A DNA stretch of 64,000 nt from Candidatus Poribacteria bacterium (GTDB lineage: Bacteria; Poribacteria; WGA-4E; WGA-3G), in NCBI GenBank assembly GCA_022825825.1, contig JAJDWA010000021.1:1-64000 (forward strand). Direction: 5' to 3'. Under the pieces are notes generated by a model that worked only from the letters and a program-made list of their open reading frames with translations, was not told the DNA's origin and did not search any database. The translations under genes were made by a program, and so were the position numbers. Shown one piece after another: positions 17,594-26,137 of this stretch. Each line of letters begins with the position of its first letter. Position 1 is the first letter of the stretch.

Positions 17594-18337
17594 TTATTTC
17601 AGTTGAAGAATTGCCTGTTGCGCTTCATTGAGTTGATTCATTATGTTTGGACTAAAATGCAATCCCTGTCCACCCCAATCTGGCATATAACCAATACTGT
17701 AGCAGTAATAAAGTGTCCTACGCGGCTTTCCTGAGACATTGATGACAGAACCGTGCGTAAGTGCCTCTGTGAAGATGATAGCGTCCCCCGCCTTAGCTGG
17801 AATCGGTGTAAGTACAGGATTTTCATCGGGATGGCTGCCCCACGGTTTGGGAAAATTGCTCTTATGCGCGCCGGGTATTACTGCGAAACATCCGTCTTCA
17901 ACATCACAATCAAGCATCGGGAAAACGGCTTTGGTCAATGTAGAGACCATCTCCCCATTTTTGCAATGATATTGACACTTCGGAATAATCGGTGTTCCAT
18001 GCATGTGTAAACCGGTATAACCGCCGCCCCAACGATAAATTGTGTAGGTGTGATTAAGACGATACGGACCACCTGTCACCCCTTGAATTACGTCTAACAC
18101 CTCAGGAATATCAACGAGGGCATTAAACACGCTATCTGCCTCTAATATGTTAGAAATATAGAGTTCCTTTTCTGTTTTTTCTGTGCCGAGGCATAACGGC
18201 TCTGGATAATCGCTGGGATCCATATTCTCATACGCATCAAGCACAGCATTACAAGATTCAATCACTTCTTGAGGGATAACATCTTTCAAAACAATAAAGC
18301 CTTGCAAATCAAATAGATATTTTTGTTCACCTGTCAT
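17594..18337 (-). CDS. phytanoyl-CoA dioxygenase-like (PhyH) protein
   Basis: A 247-residue Fe(II)/2-oxoglutarate oxygenase fold: DVEDGCFAVIPGAHK in the middle, distal iron ligand H195 (LTHGSV), and the 2-oxoglutarate arginine in KPRRTLYY. The proximal motif reads H111-M-H113-G rather than the usual HxD, so the iron site may differ from standard PhyH enzymes. The SD is AAGGATG. It is a single-domain cytoplasmic protein of usual length. Substrate unknown. It lies between dapL and the YCF48 lipoprotein with no obvious functional link. Confidence 0.75.
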   Translation of the reverse strand: MTGEQKYLFDLQGFIVLKDVIPQEVIESCNAVLDAYENMDPSDYPEPLCLGTEKTEKELYISNILEADSVFNALVDIPEVLDVIQGVTGGPYRLNHTYTIYRWGGGYTGLHMHGTPIIPKCQYHCKNGEMVSTLTKAVFPMLDCDVEDGCFAVIPGAHKSNFPKPWGSHPDENPVLTPIPAKAGDAIIFTEALTHGSVINVSGKPRRTLYYCYSIGYMPDWGGQGLHFSPNIMNQLNEAQQAILQLK

Positions 18338-18349
18338 ATTTTCACATCC

Positions 18350-20419
18350 TTATTCAATCTCTATAACCTCATATTTTAGAATTGTTCCACCTTGTCCTGT
18401 TATTAAACCACTGTGAGAGCTGCTCATGTGGATTGCCGTTAAATCTGTTCGTGTATCAGTCCGCTGTGGTCTCCAGTTTTCGCCACTATCTTTTGTGTGT
18501 AGCACAAGCCCATCCTTTCCTACGATCCATCCTTCATCTTTAGAGATAAAAAACACATCGTAAAGGAAATTTTGGGTGCGAGTCTCTTGACGAGACCAAC
18601 TTTTTCCACCATCATCGGTGTGGAAGACCGTGCCGTTTTCACCAACAACCCATCCTATTTGAGGCGAAACGAAATAGACCGCATTTAACCAGATATTTTT
18701 ATTTATGTCCAATCTTGTAAGTTGGTGAGTTAATGTTGAAAGTTGCCACCGATTACCGCCATCAACCGTATATAATAGTGTTCCGAAGAGTCCAACAACC
18801 CATCCTTCTTTTTTTGATGTAAAGTGAATATCAAATAGGTTATAGGGGACACCGCTCTGTTGCAGAGACCAAGTTTTACCACCATCGGAAGTGTGGACAA
18901 TTTCACCCGCGCTCCCAACACACCAGCCAGTTTCTTCATCTATAAAGAAAACAGCGAGTAGGTCCTGTTTCGTATTTGAGGTTTGTCGTTGCCAAACCGC
19001 GCCACCGTTTGTTGTGTGTAGAATAACACCTGATTCTGCGACTGCCCACCCTTTCTGAGGTGATACAAAATGTGTGGCACTGAAGCATTCTGCAGTACGG
19101 CTATCCTGTGCTTGCCACTTCGTTCCACCATCGTGAGTCTGTAGAATCGCGCCTCGGTCGCCGACAACATATCCCTTATCCTTCGCAACGATACAAACAT
19201 CAAACAGTAGATGCGTTGGGCTTGATTGTGCTTCCCACGTAATACCACCGTTCCGCGTGTGTAGAATCGTGCCGTTTTCGCCAACCGCCCAACCAAGCTT
19301 TTTAGATACAAAGTCTACACCTAATAGGAGTCCATCTGCGCTATTATGAAAACGTGGACCGCCGCGCTGATGTTTCCATACGCTACTGCCATCTTTCTTG
19401 ATTCCAGTTGAAGTCCGAAGGATAACACCTAAGTCTCCTACTATCCAACCGTGCTGATTGTCTACGAAGTCAACATCATAGAGTGTAAATGTATGTAAAG
19501 GTTCTTTGCCAAGATATTCCGGTTGACCGTATTTTTCCTTGTGACGTTGGTTACTTCCGTCAGTGACAAATTTCCAGTTTTTTCCTCCATCCGTTGTAAC
19601 ATAGAGGCTGCGTTTGTCACCTACAACCCATCCTGTCATCCTGTCAACGAAGTGCAAACCGAACAGTGCGGATTTTGTAGAGAATTGTTCTTCCCATGTC
19701 TTTCCGCCATTTGTGGTGTGATAGATATACCCTGCGTTTTCACTATCGTTAGGCGTGCTGTAGGTAATGATCCATCCATACGATTTGTCCACAAAATAGA
19801 TGTCTTTTAATGATTTTTCTCCGAAGATGCTTCCATCAACTTTTTCAAATGTTTTTCCACCATCAGCTGTTTTGAGCAGGGTGCCCCAATCGCCAACTAT
19901 CCATCCTATGACTTTGCCTAAATAGAGACTATGCAGATTGTATTCTGTGTCTGTTTCAATCCGTTGCCATGTCTTTCCGCCATCGGTTGTGTGTATGACA
20001 ACACCGCCTTCTCCGACACTCCATCCTTCGGATGTGTTTCGAAAATATACTTTCCACAAAGGTTTTCCAAAAATGCCACTATTTTGTCTATGCCAATTCT
20101 CGCCGCCATCTGCTGTCCGAAGTATAATGCTCTCTGCCCCTTCGGTATAAGATCGGTCTGTTCCATCAACAATATGCCCAGAAAACAAACCTACCGAATT
20201 CCCGACTGCCCATCCGTGTGTTTCAGAGATAAAGTGAACATCATGTAGGTGTGCACTCCAATCTCCTTTTAGGACGGTTTTCCATTCACCTCTTGTCTGT
20301 TTCGGTGTGTTTGAACAACCGAGGAAACATAACATTGTAATTATGTTTAAGAAAAACAGATATGAAAGTATCCGATTTCCGTATCTATCTATTATTCTCA
20401 AAAAGGACTTCGCTGACAT
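18350..20419 (-). CDS. YCF48-type beta-propeller lipoprotein (14 repeats)
   Basis: The start is placed at ATG 20417-20419 (MSAKSFL), with GAGG eight bases upstream; a longer frame starts at 20440. The N-terminus is a lipoprotein signal with lipobox L-G-C-S. The rest is 13 full repeats plus one partial repeat of the form G-W-x-V-G-x-x-G-x-I-L-H-T-x-D-G-G-x-x-W, the YCF48/HCF136 blade seen in photosystem II assembly factors and in many secreted propellers. Fourteen blades would suit two seven-bladed propellers. The gene overlaps the 3' end of the upstream dapB copy by 35 bp in another frame. No catalytic motif is seen; an envelope scaffold or binding role is likely. Confidence 0.8.
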   Translation of the reverse strand: MSAKSFLRIIDRYGNRILSYLFFLNIITMLCFLGCSNTPKQTRGEWKTVLKGDWSAHLHDVHFISETHGWAVGNSVGLFSGHIVDGTDRSYTEGAESIILRTADGGENWHRQNSGIFGKPLWKVYFRNTSEGWSVGEGGVVIHTTDGGKTWQRIETDTEYNLHSLYLGKVIGWIVGDWGTLLKTADGGKTFEKVDGSIFGEKSLKDIYFVDKSYGWIITYSTPNDSENAGYIYHTTNGGKTWEEQFSTKSALFGLHFVDRMTGWVVGDKRSLYVTTDGGKNWKFVTDGSNQRHKEKYGQPEYLGKEPLHTFTLYDVDFVDNQHGWIVGDLGVILRTSTGIKKDGSSVWKHQRGGPRFHNSADGLLLGVDFVSKKLGWAVGENGTILHTRNGGITWEAQSSPTHLLFDVCIVAKDKGYVVGDRGAILQTHDGGTKWQAQDSRTAECFSATHFVSPQKGWAVAESGVILHTTNGGAVWQRQTSNTKQDLLAVFFIDEETGWCVGSAGEIVHTSDGGKTWSLQQSGVPYNLFDIHFTSKKEGWVVGLFGTLLYTVDGGNRWQLSTLTHQLTRLDINKNIWLNAVYFVSPQIGWVVGENGTVFHTDDGGKSWSRQETRTQNFLYDVFFISKDEGWIVGKDGLVLHTKDSGENWRPQRTDTRTDLTAIHMSSSHSGLITGQGGTILKYEVIEIE

Positions 20420-21194
20420 CGTGTAATCCTCGTGAGGCATTTACCACCCATCTCGCCGCTCGGATAGCACCTTTTGCAAATGCTTCAGGGCTATGTGCAC
20501 GATGCACCACACTTAACGTTTCACCTTCAGTTGCAAACATGACAGTGTGGTCACCAGCAATATCACCACCGCGAATCGCGTGAATCCCGATCTGTTTCTC
20601 CGGGCGGGGTCCAATTATACCGTGCCGACCATAGACACCTACTTCATCTAAATCGCGTTCAACGGCATCGGCAACCGTCTCTGCCAATCGGAGTGCAGTG
20701 CCACTGGGTGAATCTGCTTTATGGTTATGATGCGCTTCTATTATTTCAATATCGTAGTCATCGCCGAGTGCTTTCGCAATTAATTCAAGTGCTTGGATCA
20801 TGACGTTTACACCGAGACTCATGTTCGGCGCCATCACACATCGAATCTTTGAGGCAAGTTCTTGGACTTCAGCTAACTCGTCAGTACTAAATCCAGTTGT
20901 TCCAAGAACTATTGCTTTATCTTTTTTGACAATCTGCTGAAGGTACTGTAGGGTTGCTGCAGGTTTTGAAAACTCAATGACAACGTCTGTGTTTTCAAGC
21001 AGATCGTCAAGTTTACCTGTGATGGTTATTCCAATGCCTCCAATACCTGCGACTACACCAGCATCATCTCCGACTTGTGGATGTGATGGATATTGAACAG
21101 CTCCTACAAGCTTCATGTCAACTTGTTGGGTAACACCTTGTATAATGAGTCGTCCCATACGGCCACACGCACCAGTGATAACGACACGAATCAT
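20385..21194 (-). CDS. dapB: 4-hydroxy-tetrahydrodipicolinate reductase, copy 2
   Basis: A 269-residue DapB. It has the NAD(P)H-binding ITGACGRMG at the N-terminus, GTTGFS in the middle, and the catalytic signature EAHHNHKADSPSGTA. It reduces the dapA-pathway intermediate to tetrahydrodipicolinate in the lysine/diaminopimelate route. The start is ATG 21192-21194, with AGGAGG seven bases away; the extra upstream TTG is rejected. From about residue 100 to residue 264 it is almost identical to the adjacent copy, while the first 100 residues differ at many positions. The last residues (ENNR) lie in the overlap with the next gene. Confidence 0.9.
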   Translation of the reverse strand: MIRVVITGACGRMGRLIIQGVTQQVDMKLVGAVQYPSHPQVGDDAGVVAGIGGIGITITGKLDDLLENTDVVIEFSKPAATLQYLQQIVKKDKAIVLGTTGFSTDELAEVQELASKIRCVMAPNMSLGVNVMIQALELIAKALGDDYDIEIIEAHHNHKADSPSGTALRLAETVADAVERDLDEVGVYGRHGIIGPRPEKQIGIHAIRGGDIAGDHTVMFATEGETLSVVHRAHSPEAFAKGAIRAARWVVNASRGLHDVSEVLFENNR

Positions 21195-21224
21195 CAAAAA
21201 GCCTCCTGAGGTAGCGTTTCACGC

Positions 21225-22031
21225 CTACTGTTTCTCAAAAAGGACTTCGCTGACATCGTGTAATCCTCGTGAGGCATTTACCACCCATCTTGCCGCTCGG
21301 ATAGCACCTTTTGCAAATGCTTCAGGGCTATGTGCACGGTGTACTACACTTAACGTTTCACCTTCAGTCGCAAACATGACAGTGTGGTCACCAGCAATGT
21401 CACCACCGCGAATCGCGTGAATCCCGATCTGTTTCTCCGGGCGGGGTCCAATTATACCGTGCCGACCATAGACACCTACTTCATCTAAATCGCGTTCAAC
21501 GGCATCGGCAACCGTTTCTGCTAATCGGAGTGCAGTGCCACTGGGTGAGTCTGCTTTATGGTTATGGTGCGCTTCTATTATTTCAATATCATAGTCATCG
21601 CCAAGTGCTTTCGCAATTAAGTCCAGTGCTTGGATCATGACGTTAACACCGAGACTCATGTTTGGTGCCATCACACATCGAATCTTTGCTGCAAGTTCTT
21701 GGACTTCAGCTAACTCGTCAGTACTAAATCCGGTCGTAGCAATTATCATCGCCTTATCAGCATCTACAACTTGCCGCAGATGCTGTAATGTGGCATCTGG
21801 TTTTGAGAATTCAATCACGACATCCGTGTCCACAATAACATCGTTGAGTTCACTGGTAATTGGGACACCCAATTCACCTATACCCGCAACGACACCGACA
21901 TCATTGCCTATTTCTGGATGGGCGGAGAACTCAATCGCCCCTACAAGTTCCATATCATCTTGTTGTGCAACGCCTTGGGTAATCAGTCTCCCCATACGTC
22001 CGCATGCCCCATTAACTACTACATGAATCAT
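21225..22031 (-). CDS. dapB: 4-hydroxy-tetrahydrodipicolinate reductase, copy 1
   Basis: A 268-residue DapB with VNGACGRMG at the N-terminus and the active-site stretch EAH155-H-N-H-K159-ADSPSG. AAGGA precedes the ATG. It is the upstream member of a head-to-tail pair, 30 bp from copy 2. Both copies keep all motifs I can check, so neither is visibly broken. Divergence is concentrated in the coenzyme-binding N-terminal half (for example ATTGFS here versus GTTGFS in copy 2). This could reflect either relaxed constraint or a different nucleotide preference. Confidence 0.9.
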   Translation of the reverse strand: MIHVVVNGACGRMGRLITQGVAQQDDMELVGAIEFSAHPEIGNDVGVVAGIGELGVPITSELNDVIVDTDVVIEFSKPDATLQHLRQVVDADKAMIIATTGFSTDELAEVQELAAKIRCVMAPNMSLGVNVMIQALDLIAKALGDDYDIEIIEAHHNHKADSPSGTALRLAETVADAVERDLDEVGVYGRHGIIGPRPEKQIGIHAIRGGDIAGDHTVMFATEGETLSVVHRAHSPEAFAKGAIRAARWVVNASRGLHDVSEVLFEKQ

Positions 22032-22181
22032 TGTTTTTCCTTTTACCGCTGTTGCTGTTTACTTTTGATAATGAAGGATTCCTATACCTTTCGGTATTGA
22101 AGTATATGTTTTGATTAAGTATATCATATTCATGGAAAATTCACACAAAATTCTATTTCTAAAGTGAGTCTAACTTATACG

Positions 22182-23093
22182 TTACAACAAACTTGATAAT
22201 TGCACCTGATCACCTGCATGATAGGAACTACGGACTAATGGTCCCGACTCTACATGTCGAAATCCCATCTCAATACCAGCTGCTTTGAGTTCATCAAATT
22301 CCTCTGGTGTGTAGTAGCGTTGAATAGGTAGGTGGCGCGAAGAAGGCGAAAGATATTGTCCAATCGTAAGAATATCACAACCTGTCCTTTGAATGTCTTG
22401 CATCGTTTCTAAAAGTTCAATGACCGTTTCACCCAATCCTACCATAAGACCGGACTTGGTAAGCATTTGTGGATTCAAATTTTTACCGATTTTGAGAAGT
22501 GAAAGTGTTTGTTGGTAATTCGCATAAGGACGCGCGCGACGGTAAAGGCGTTGAACTGTTTCAGTGTTGTGATTAAGCACTTCTGGTCCTGCTTGCACAA
22601 TTACTTTGAGGGCGTCCCAATTTCCTTCAAGATCGGGAATCAGAACTTCTATAGTACAATTTGGGCGTTGTTTCCGTGCTTCGGTGATACAATCAGCGAA
22701 TACACCCGCGCCTCCATCAGGTAAATCGTCACGGTTAACGGAGGTAATCACAACATGATTTAGCTTCAAATGGGCGACTGCTTCTCCGAGTCTTCGCGGT
22801 TCATCTGTATCCACGATACCAGGTTTGCCTTTCTTTACTGCACAGAACATACATCGCCGTGTACAAACATCTCCTAATATCATAAAAGTAGCTGTGCGGC
22901 TGTTCCAGCATTCCCCGATATTAGGACAACGTGCTTCTTCACAGACCGTGTGAAGATCAAGATCACGCATTAATTTTTTAAGTTCGGCGTAGTTGCCACC
23001 GCCAGGAATACGTGCCTTAATCCATGATGGATGTCTCCGTTGCGGTGTATCAGGGGTAAGAATCGGAAGGGGTTTGACCATTTTGTATTCCAT
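22182..23093 (-). CDS. lipA: lipoyl synthase
   Basis: A radical SAM enzyme of about 303 residues that inserts two sulfurs into octanoylated E2/H subunits. Both clusters are visible: the auxiliary-cluster motif C-x4-C-x5-C (CEEARCPNIGEC) and the radical SAM motif C-x3-C-x2-C (CTRRCMFC). The C-terminal serine-containing R-S-S-Y ligand motif is also present. The frame stays open upstream through the tRNA-Sec gene, so the start must be ATG 23091-23093 or 23079-23081 (MVKPLPIL); neither has a strong SD. It lies 27 bp after the tRNA and is probably cotranscribed with selB. No lipB is seen nearby. Confidence 0.9.
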   Translation of the reverse strand: MEYKMVKPLPILTPDTPQRRHPSWIKARIPGGGNYAELKKLMRDLDLHTVCEEARCPNIGECWNSRTATFMILGDVCTRRCMFCAVKKGKPGIVDTDEPRRLGEAVAHLKLNHVVITSVNRDDLPDGGAGVFADCITEARKQRPNCTIEVLIPDLEGNWDALKVIVQAGPEVLNHNTETVQRLYRRARPYANYQQTLSLLKIGKNLNPQMLTKSGLMVGLGETVIELLETMQDIQRTGCDILTIGQYLSPSSRHLPIQRYYTPEEFDELKAAGIEMGFRHVESGPLVRSSYHAGDQVQLSSLL

Positions 23094-23120
23094 TAGCAAG
23101 GACACAAATCCCATATAAAA

Positions 23121-23214
23121 TGGCGGGAGAGGGTGGGAGTCGAACCCACCTATCCATTTGCATGGACAAGCCGGTTTTGAAGACCGGTAGGGCCACCGGA
23201 CCCTATCCTCCCCC
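23121..23214 (-). tRNA. selC: tRNA-Sec (anticodon UCA)
   Basis: Ninety-four bases including an encoded CCA. The 8-bp acceptor stem GGGGGAGG/CCTCTCCC contains one G-U pair. The 6-bp D stem AGGGTC/GGCCCT closes a 4-base loop. The anticodon stem CCGGT/ACCGG carries loop CTTCAAA, so the anticodon is TCA and reads UGA. There is a long variable arm (TCCAT/ATGGA) and a 5-bp T stem GTGGG/CCCAC with TTCGACT. The 8+5 arrangement, long D stem, long variable arm and G73 discriminator are diagnostic of bacterial tRNA-Sec. selB lies immediately upstream. Confidence 0.93.
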
Positions 23215-23236
23215 ATAAAAATAACTTATGATTTTG

Positions 23237-25165
23237 TTACCTTGATGACAATCTGCGAACGTTTCCATCTCGGACTGTAACATTTTGTGTATCACAGTAT
23301 TCCAGGAAAGGCACAGCATATTTTCGCGAAGTTTGTGCTAATTCCCTAAACTCTGCAACCGTTATTGTCTCATTTTCACGGAGATAGTTGGTTAATAATT
23401 CTTTTATCTCTTCAAATACATCCTTGTGGATAAAGAAATTATCGGACGCTTTGATAAATTGTCCAAGGTTTAGTAAAGCAAAAAATGTAGACTCAATTGT
23501 TTGTGGTGTATATTCAGGAAGTAGCGTCTTGAGTTCATTTAGCCCGGGTGTGTTAATTCCCGCATCTAAAAACAGCTTTTCAAGTGTTTCTTTAGCAGTT
23601 GACTCCTCTTCAGAGAATTGAATTTCATGTGAGGCTAATCGGAGCAGATTCCCATCTTTAACCAATTGCTTCGTTTTGATCAGTTTATTTGTAAGTTTTT
23701 CAAAACCCACCTCGTCAAGTCCAAGTTCACGGCTTAATTGTGATGCGTTCTGCCCGGCGAGGAGTGGTTCTTTTTCGTGAAATTCTGACAACACTGTTAG
23801 GAGTTTCTCTGTAACTTCTGCAGTACGCGCAGCATCTGAAATAAGAGGTGTTCTGCCTGATGTATCCCATCGAACAATTTTTTCTTCGGATTCCAAAGTA
23901 TCCAAAATGTTTCTCACTTCCGCTTGTGAATACGGCATATAATAATAGAGAAACGATTCGGCAACACACAGTGAGGGGCTATTTTCTAATACGGCATTTA
24001 CAACCTGTGTGTCGTCCGCTTCTTCCCACTGTGCCAAGGTTGTAATAGTTTCCTGTGTAAACCGTTTATGTTTCGGAGCAAACGGGTTAATCACTTCACC
24101 ACCACCGACAGTGTGTTGTGCAGAAAAATCACGCAAAATGATACGGTCGCCTCTAAAAGTTAAAATCGGCTGTTCTAATCGGAGTTGGACTTGAACACTG
24201 TCCCCTGGGAGAATTGCTTCATCAACCAATAAAATCAACCTGCAAAACAGTTCACGTGTGCCGAGATAAGCACGGAAACGCCCCCAATGTTCAAGCATCC
24301 TTGGAAATGAGGATAAAACCTGCAACGATACATCAATGTTATCAGTAACCCGTGAGAAATCAATCGGACATAACACATCACCACGTTGGATATTATGAGC
24401 AGTGGTGCCAGACAGATTAAGCGCAGTTCTTTGCCCCGCCTGTGCAACATCCGCATGCTCATTATGTACTTGTATGCCTCGCACGCGTACCACATCTCCT
24501 TGGGGTAGAATGACCATCCGCTGATCCCGATTTACTGAACCACCGATAAGCGTTCCTGTAACAACCACCCCAAACCCTTGAACAGTAAAAACACGATCTA
24601 CATATAGCCGCGGAATTCCGTCATGTTCTTGCGCCTTCGTTGCCAGATTAACCTGTTCAACGATCTTATCCTTTAAAGCATCAATGCCTTCACCGGTTAT
24701 AGATGAAACACTTACCGAAGGAATTCCCTCAAGCGATGTGCCGACAAGCATTTCCTGTGTCATTTCTGTTGCTTCAGTCAATTCATCGGGAGTAGCTAAA
24801 TCTGATTTCGTCATCACAAGTATACCGTTTGAGATGCCGAGCAGGTCTAAAATTGCCAAATGTTCAAGTGTCTGTTCCTGCACACCTTCCTTAGCATCAA
24901 CAACAAAAAGGACAATATCCATTCCGTAAGCACCGGATAGCATGTTGCGGATAAATTTCTCATGTCCAGGTACATCAACAATCCCTGCGCGTGAATTGTC
25001 GGGAAGGTCAAAGTAAGCAAACCCTAACTCAATAGATAAACCGCGTTCTCGTTCCTCTTTGAGTCGGTCTGTCTCAATGCCAGTAAGCGTGCCAACCAGG
25101 GCAGTTTTCCCATGGTCGACATGCCCTGCCGTGCCGATGATAAGGTGTCGTCTATCTTGATGCAT
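23237..25165 (-). CDS. selB: selenocysteine-specific elongation factor SelB
   Basis: A 642-residue translational GTPase. The G1 motif is GHVDHGKT, followed by DVPGHE and TKSD for G3 and G4. EF-Tu-like domains 2 and 3 follow, then a C-terminal region (about 380-642) built of winged helices that would bind the SECIS hairpin. It delivers Sec-tRNA to in-frame UGA codons. Its ATG shares one base with the lepB stop (TGATG), suggesting translational coupling. tRNA-Sec follows 22 bp after its stop. selA and selD are not in the window. Confidence 0.93.
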   Translation of the reverse strand: MHQDRRHLIIGTAGHVDHGKTALVGTLTGIETDRLKEERERGLSIELGFAYFDLPDNSRAGIVDVPGHEKFIRNMLSGAYGMDIVLFVVDAKEGVQEQTLEHLAILDLLGISNGILVMTKSDLATPDELTEATEMTQEMLVGTSLEGIPSVSVSSITGEGIDALKDKIVEQVNLATKAQEHDGIPRLYVDRVFTVQGFGVVVTGTLIGGSVNRDQRMVILPQGDVVRVRGIQVHNEHADVAQAGQRTALNLSGTTAHNIQRGDVLCPIDFSRVTDNIDVSLQVLSSFPRMLEHWGRFRAYLGTRELFCRLILLVDEAILPGDSVQVQLRLEQPILTFRGDRIILRDFSAQHTVGGGEVINPFAPKHKRFTQETITTLAQWEEADDTQVVNAVLENSPSLCVAESFLYYYMPYSQAEVRNILDTLESEEKIVRWDTSGRTPLISDAARTAEVTEKLLTVLSEFHEKEPLLAGQNASQLSRELGLDEVGFEKLTNKLIKTKQLVKDGNLLRLASHEIQFSEEESTAKETLEKLFLDAGINTPGLNELKTLLPEYTPQTIESTFFALLNLGQFIKASDNFFIHKDVFEEIKELLTNYLRENETITVAEFRELAQTSRKYAVPFLEYCDTQNVTVRDGNVRRLSSR

Positions 25166-25977
25166 CAGTTGAGTCCGTGTTGTGAATGGATAAGTTTCCC
25201 GATTCTATTGAACCGAATATTCCCAATTATTTTCCACACCTCCCATATTTTTATATTCTCATTTTTACACTCTACGTGCGGATCCTTATCGGGACAGAGG
25301 GACCAGTATACCATAAAGGCTTGCCCTTTGATCCTATCAATAGGGACAGGCCCCCAGGTGCGGCTATCTTGACTATTATTACGGTTATCCCCCATCGCAA
25401 AAACGTGCCCTTTTGGGACAGTGAAAGGTTTCCCATCAGGAAATTCGCGCTTAAATTGGTTGTTTGTCATGGTGTAATCATCGTATAATTCATTTTCCCT
25501 CATATATTTATGATGGGTTTCCCGGAAGGGAGGGAAATCGTTCCGTCTTGAGAAATGACCTCCCACGTGCTTGGTGTAAACACTATCATTAACCGCTTCA
25601 CCGTTAACATAGAGTGTTCTTCCTTCTGTCCGGACTGTATCCCCTTCTACTGCTACAATACGCTTAATGAAATTCCGATCAGTCTCGTGTGGTGGAATAA
25701 AAACAAAAACGTCTCCACGTGCAGGCTTGTGAAAATCGAAAACTCTAATATCTGTGCCGGGAATTTTAAACCCGTAGATAAATTTGCATACCAGAATTCG
25801 GTCTCCAACAAGGAGGGTATCCTCCATTGAACCAGATGGAATTTTAAAGGCTTCTACGACGAAGGGACGTATAAACCCAAAAACAAGAATAAGTGCAACG
25901 ACAATGACCTGGGTATATTCCCAAAAGATCGTTTTGCTAAATCTTTGCCATTTTGATAATTGAACATCAGTACTCAT
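25165..25977 (-). CDS. lepB: signal peptidase I
   Basis: The family-like start MSTDVQLSKWQRF is placed at 25977; the open frame extends to a TTG at 26049. The product is about 270 residues, with one N-terminal transmembrane helix (IVVALILVFGFI) and then the catalytic serine S50 in IPSGSMEDTL. The general base K105 lies in RNFIKRIVAVEGD, and GDNRNNSQDSR forms the conserved box. It cleaves signal peptides of exported proteins on the outer face of the cytoplasmic membrane. Many secreted proteins in this window are plausible clients. It is coupled to selB by a one-base overlap. Confidence 0.92.
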   Translation of the reverse strand: MSTDVQLSKWQRFSKTIFWEYTQVIVVALILVFGFIRPFVVEAFKIPSGSMEDTLLVGDRILVCKFIYGFKIPGTDIRVFDFHKPARGDVFVFIPPHETDRNFIKRIVAVEGDTVRTEGRTLYVNGEAVNDSVYTKHVGGHFSRRNDFPPFRETHHKYMRENELYDDYTMTNNQFKREFPDGKPFTVPKGHVFAMGDNRNNSQDSRTWGPVPIDRIKGQAFMVYWSLCPDKDPHVECKNENIKIWEVWKIIGNIRFNRIGKLIHSQHGLN

Positions 25978-26069
25978 AATGTTTAAAAACCGTTGTAATA
26001 AGACGGTATCCCTTTCTTCCTTTAGATAATAGAACTTACGTGTTTTCAAGCGTTATAACGTTTGTAGTA

Positions 26070-26085
26070 GCACAATTCATTGTGC
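26070..26085. promoter_or_regulatory. short inverted repeat between lepB and the beta-helix gene
   Basis: GCACAAT-TC-ATTGTGC is a perfect 7-bp inverted repeat with a 2-base centre in the spacer. It could be an operator for lepB or part of a terminator of the beta-helix gene; there is no T run. Confidence 0.35.
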
Positions 26086-26137
26086 GTTCTTTAGCGATAA
26101 CAGAACTAATATGATAATTGGTCAATTAGATATGGTA

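Noticed and set aside
20385-22031. dapB pair as an assembly duplication
   Set aside because: The N-terminal halves differ at many residues and the spacer and tails differ, so two real loci are present; only the conversion tract is near identical.
23094-23216. N-terminal extension of lipA through the tRNA region
   Set aside because: The open frame reads through the tRNA-Sec gene; lipoyl synthase family length and conserved sequence begin only at 23093 or 23081.
22182-25165. A selenoprotein gene next to selC
   Set aside because: I looked at stops of neighbouring genes for continued homology after UGA and saw none; no SECIS-like hairpin with coding continuation was recognised.
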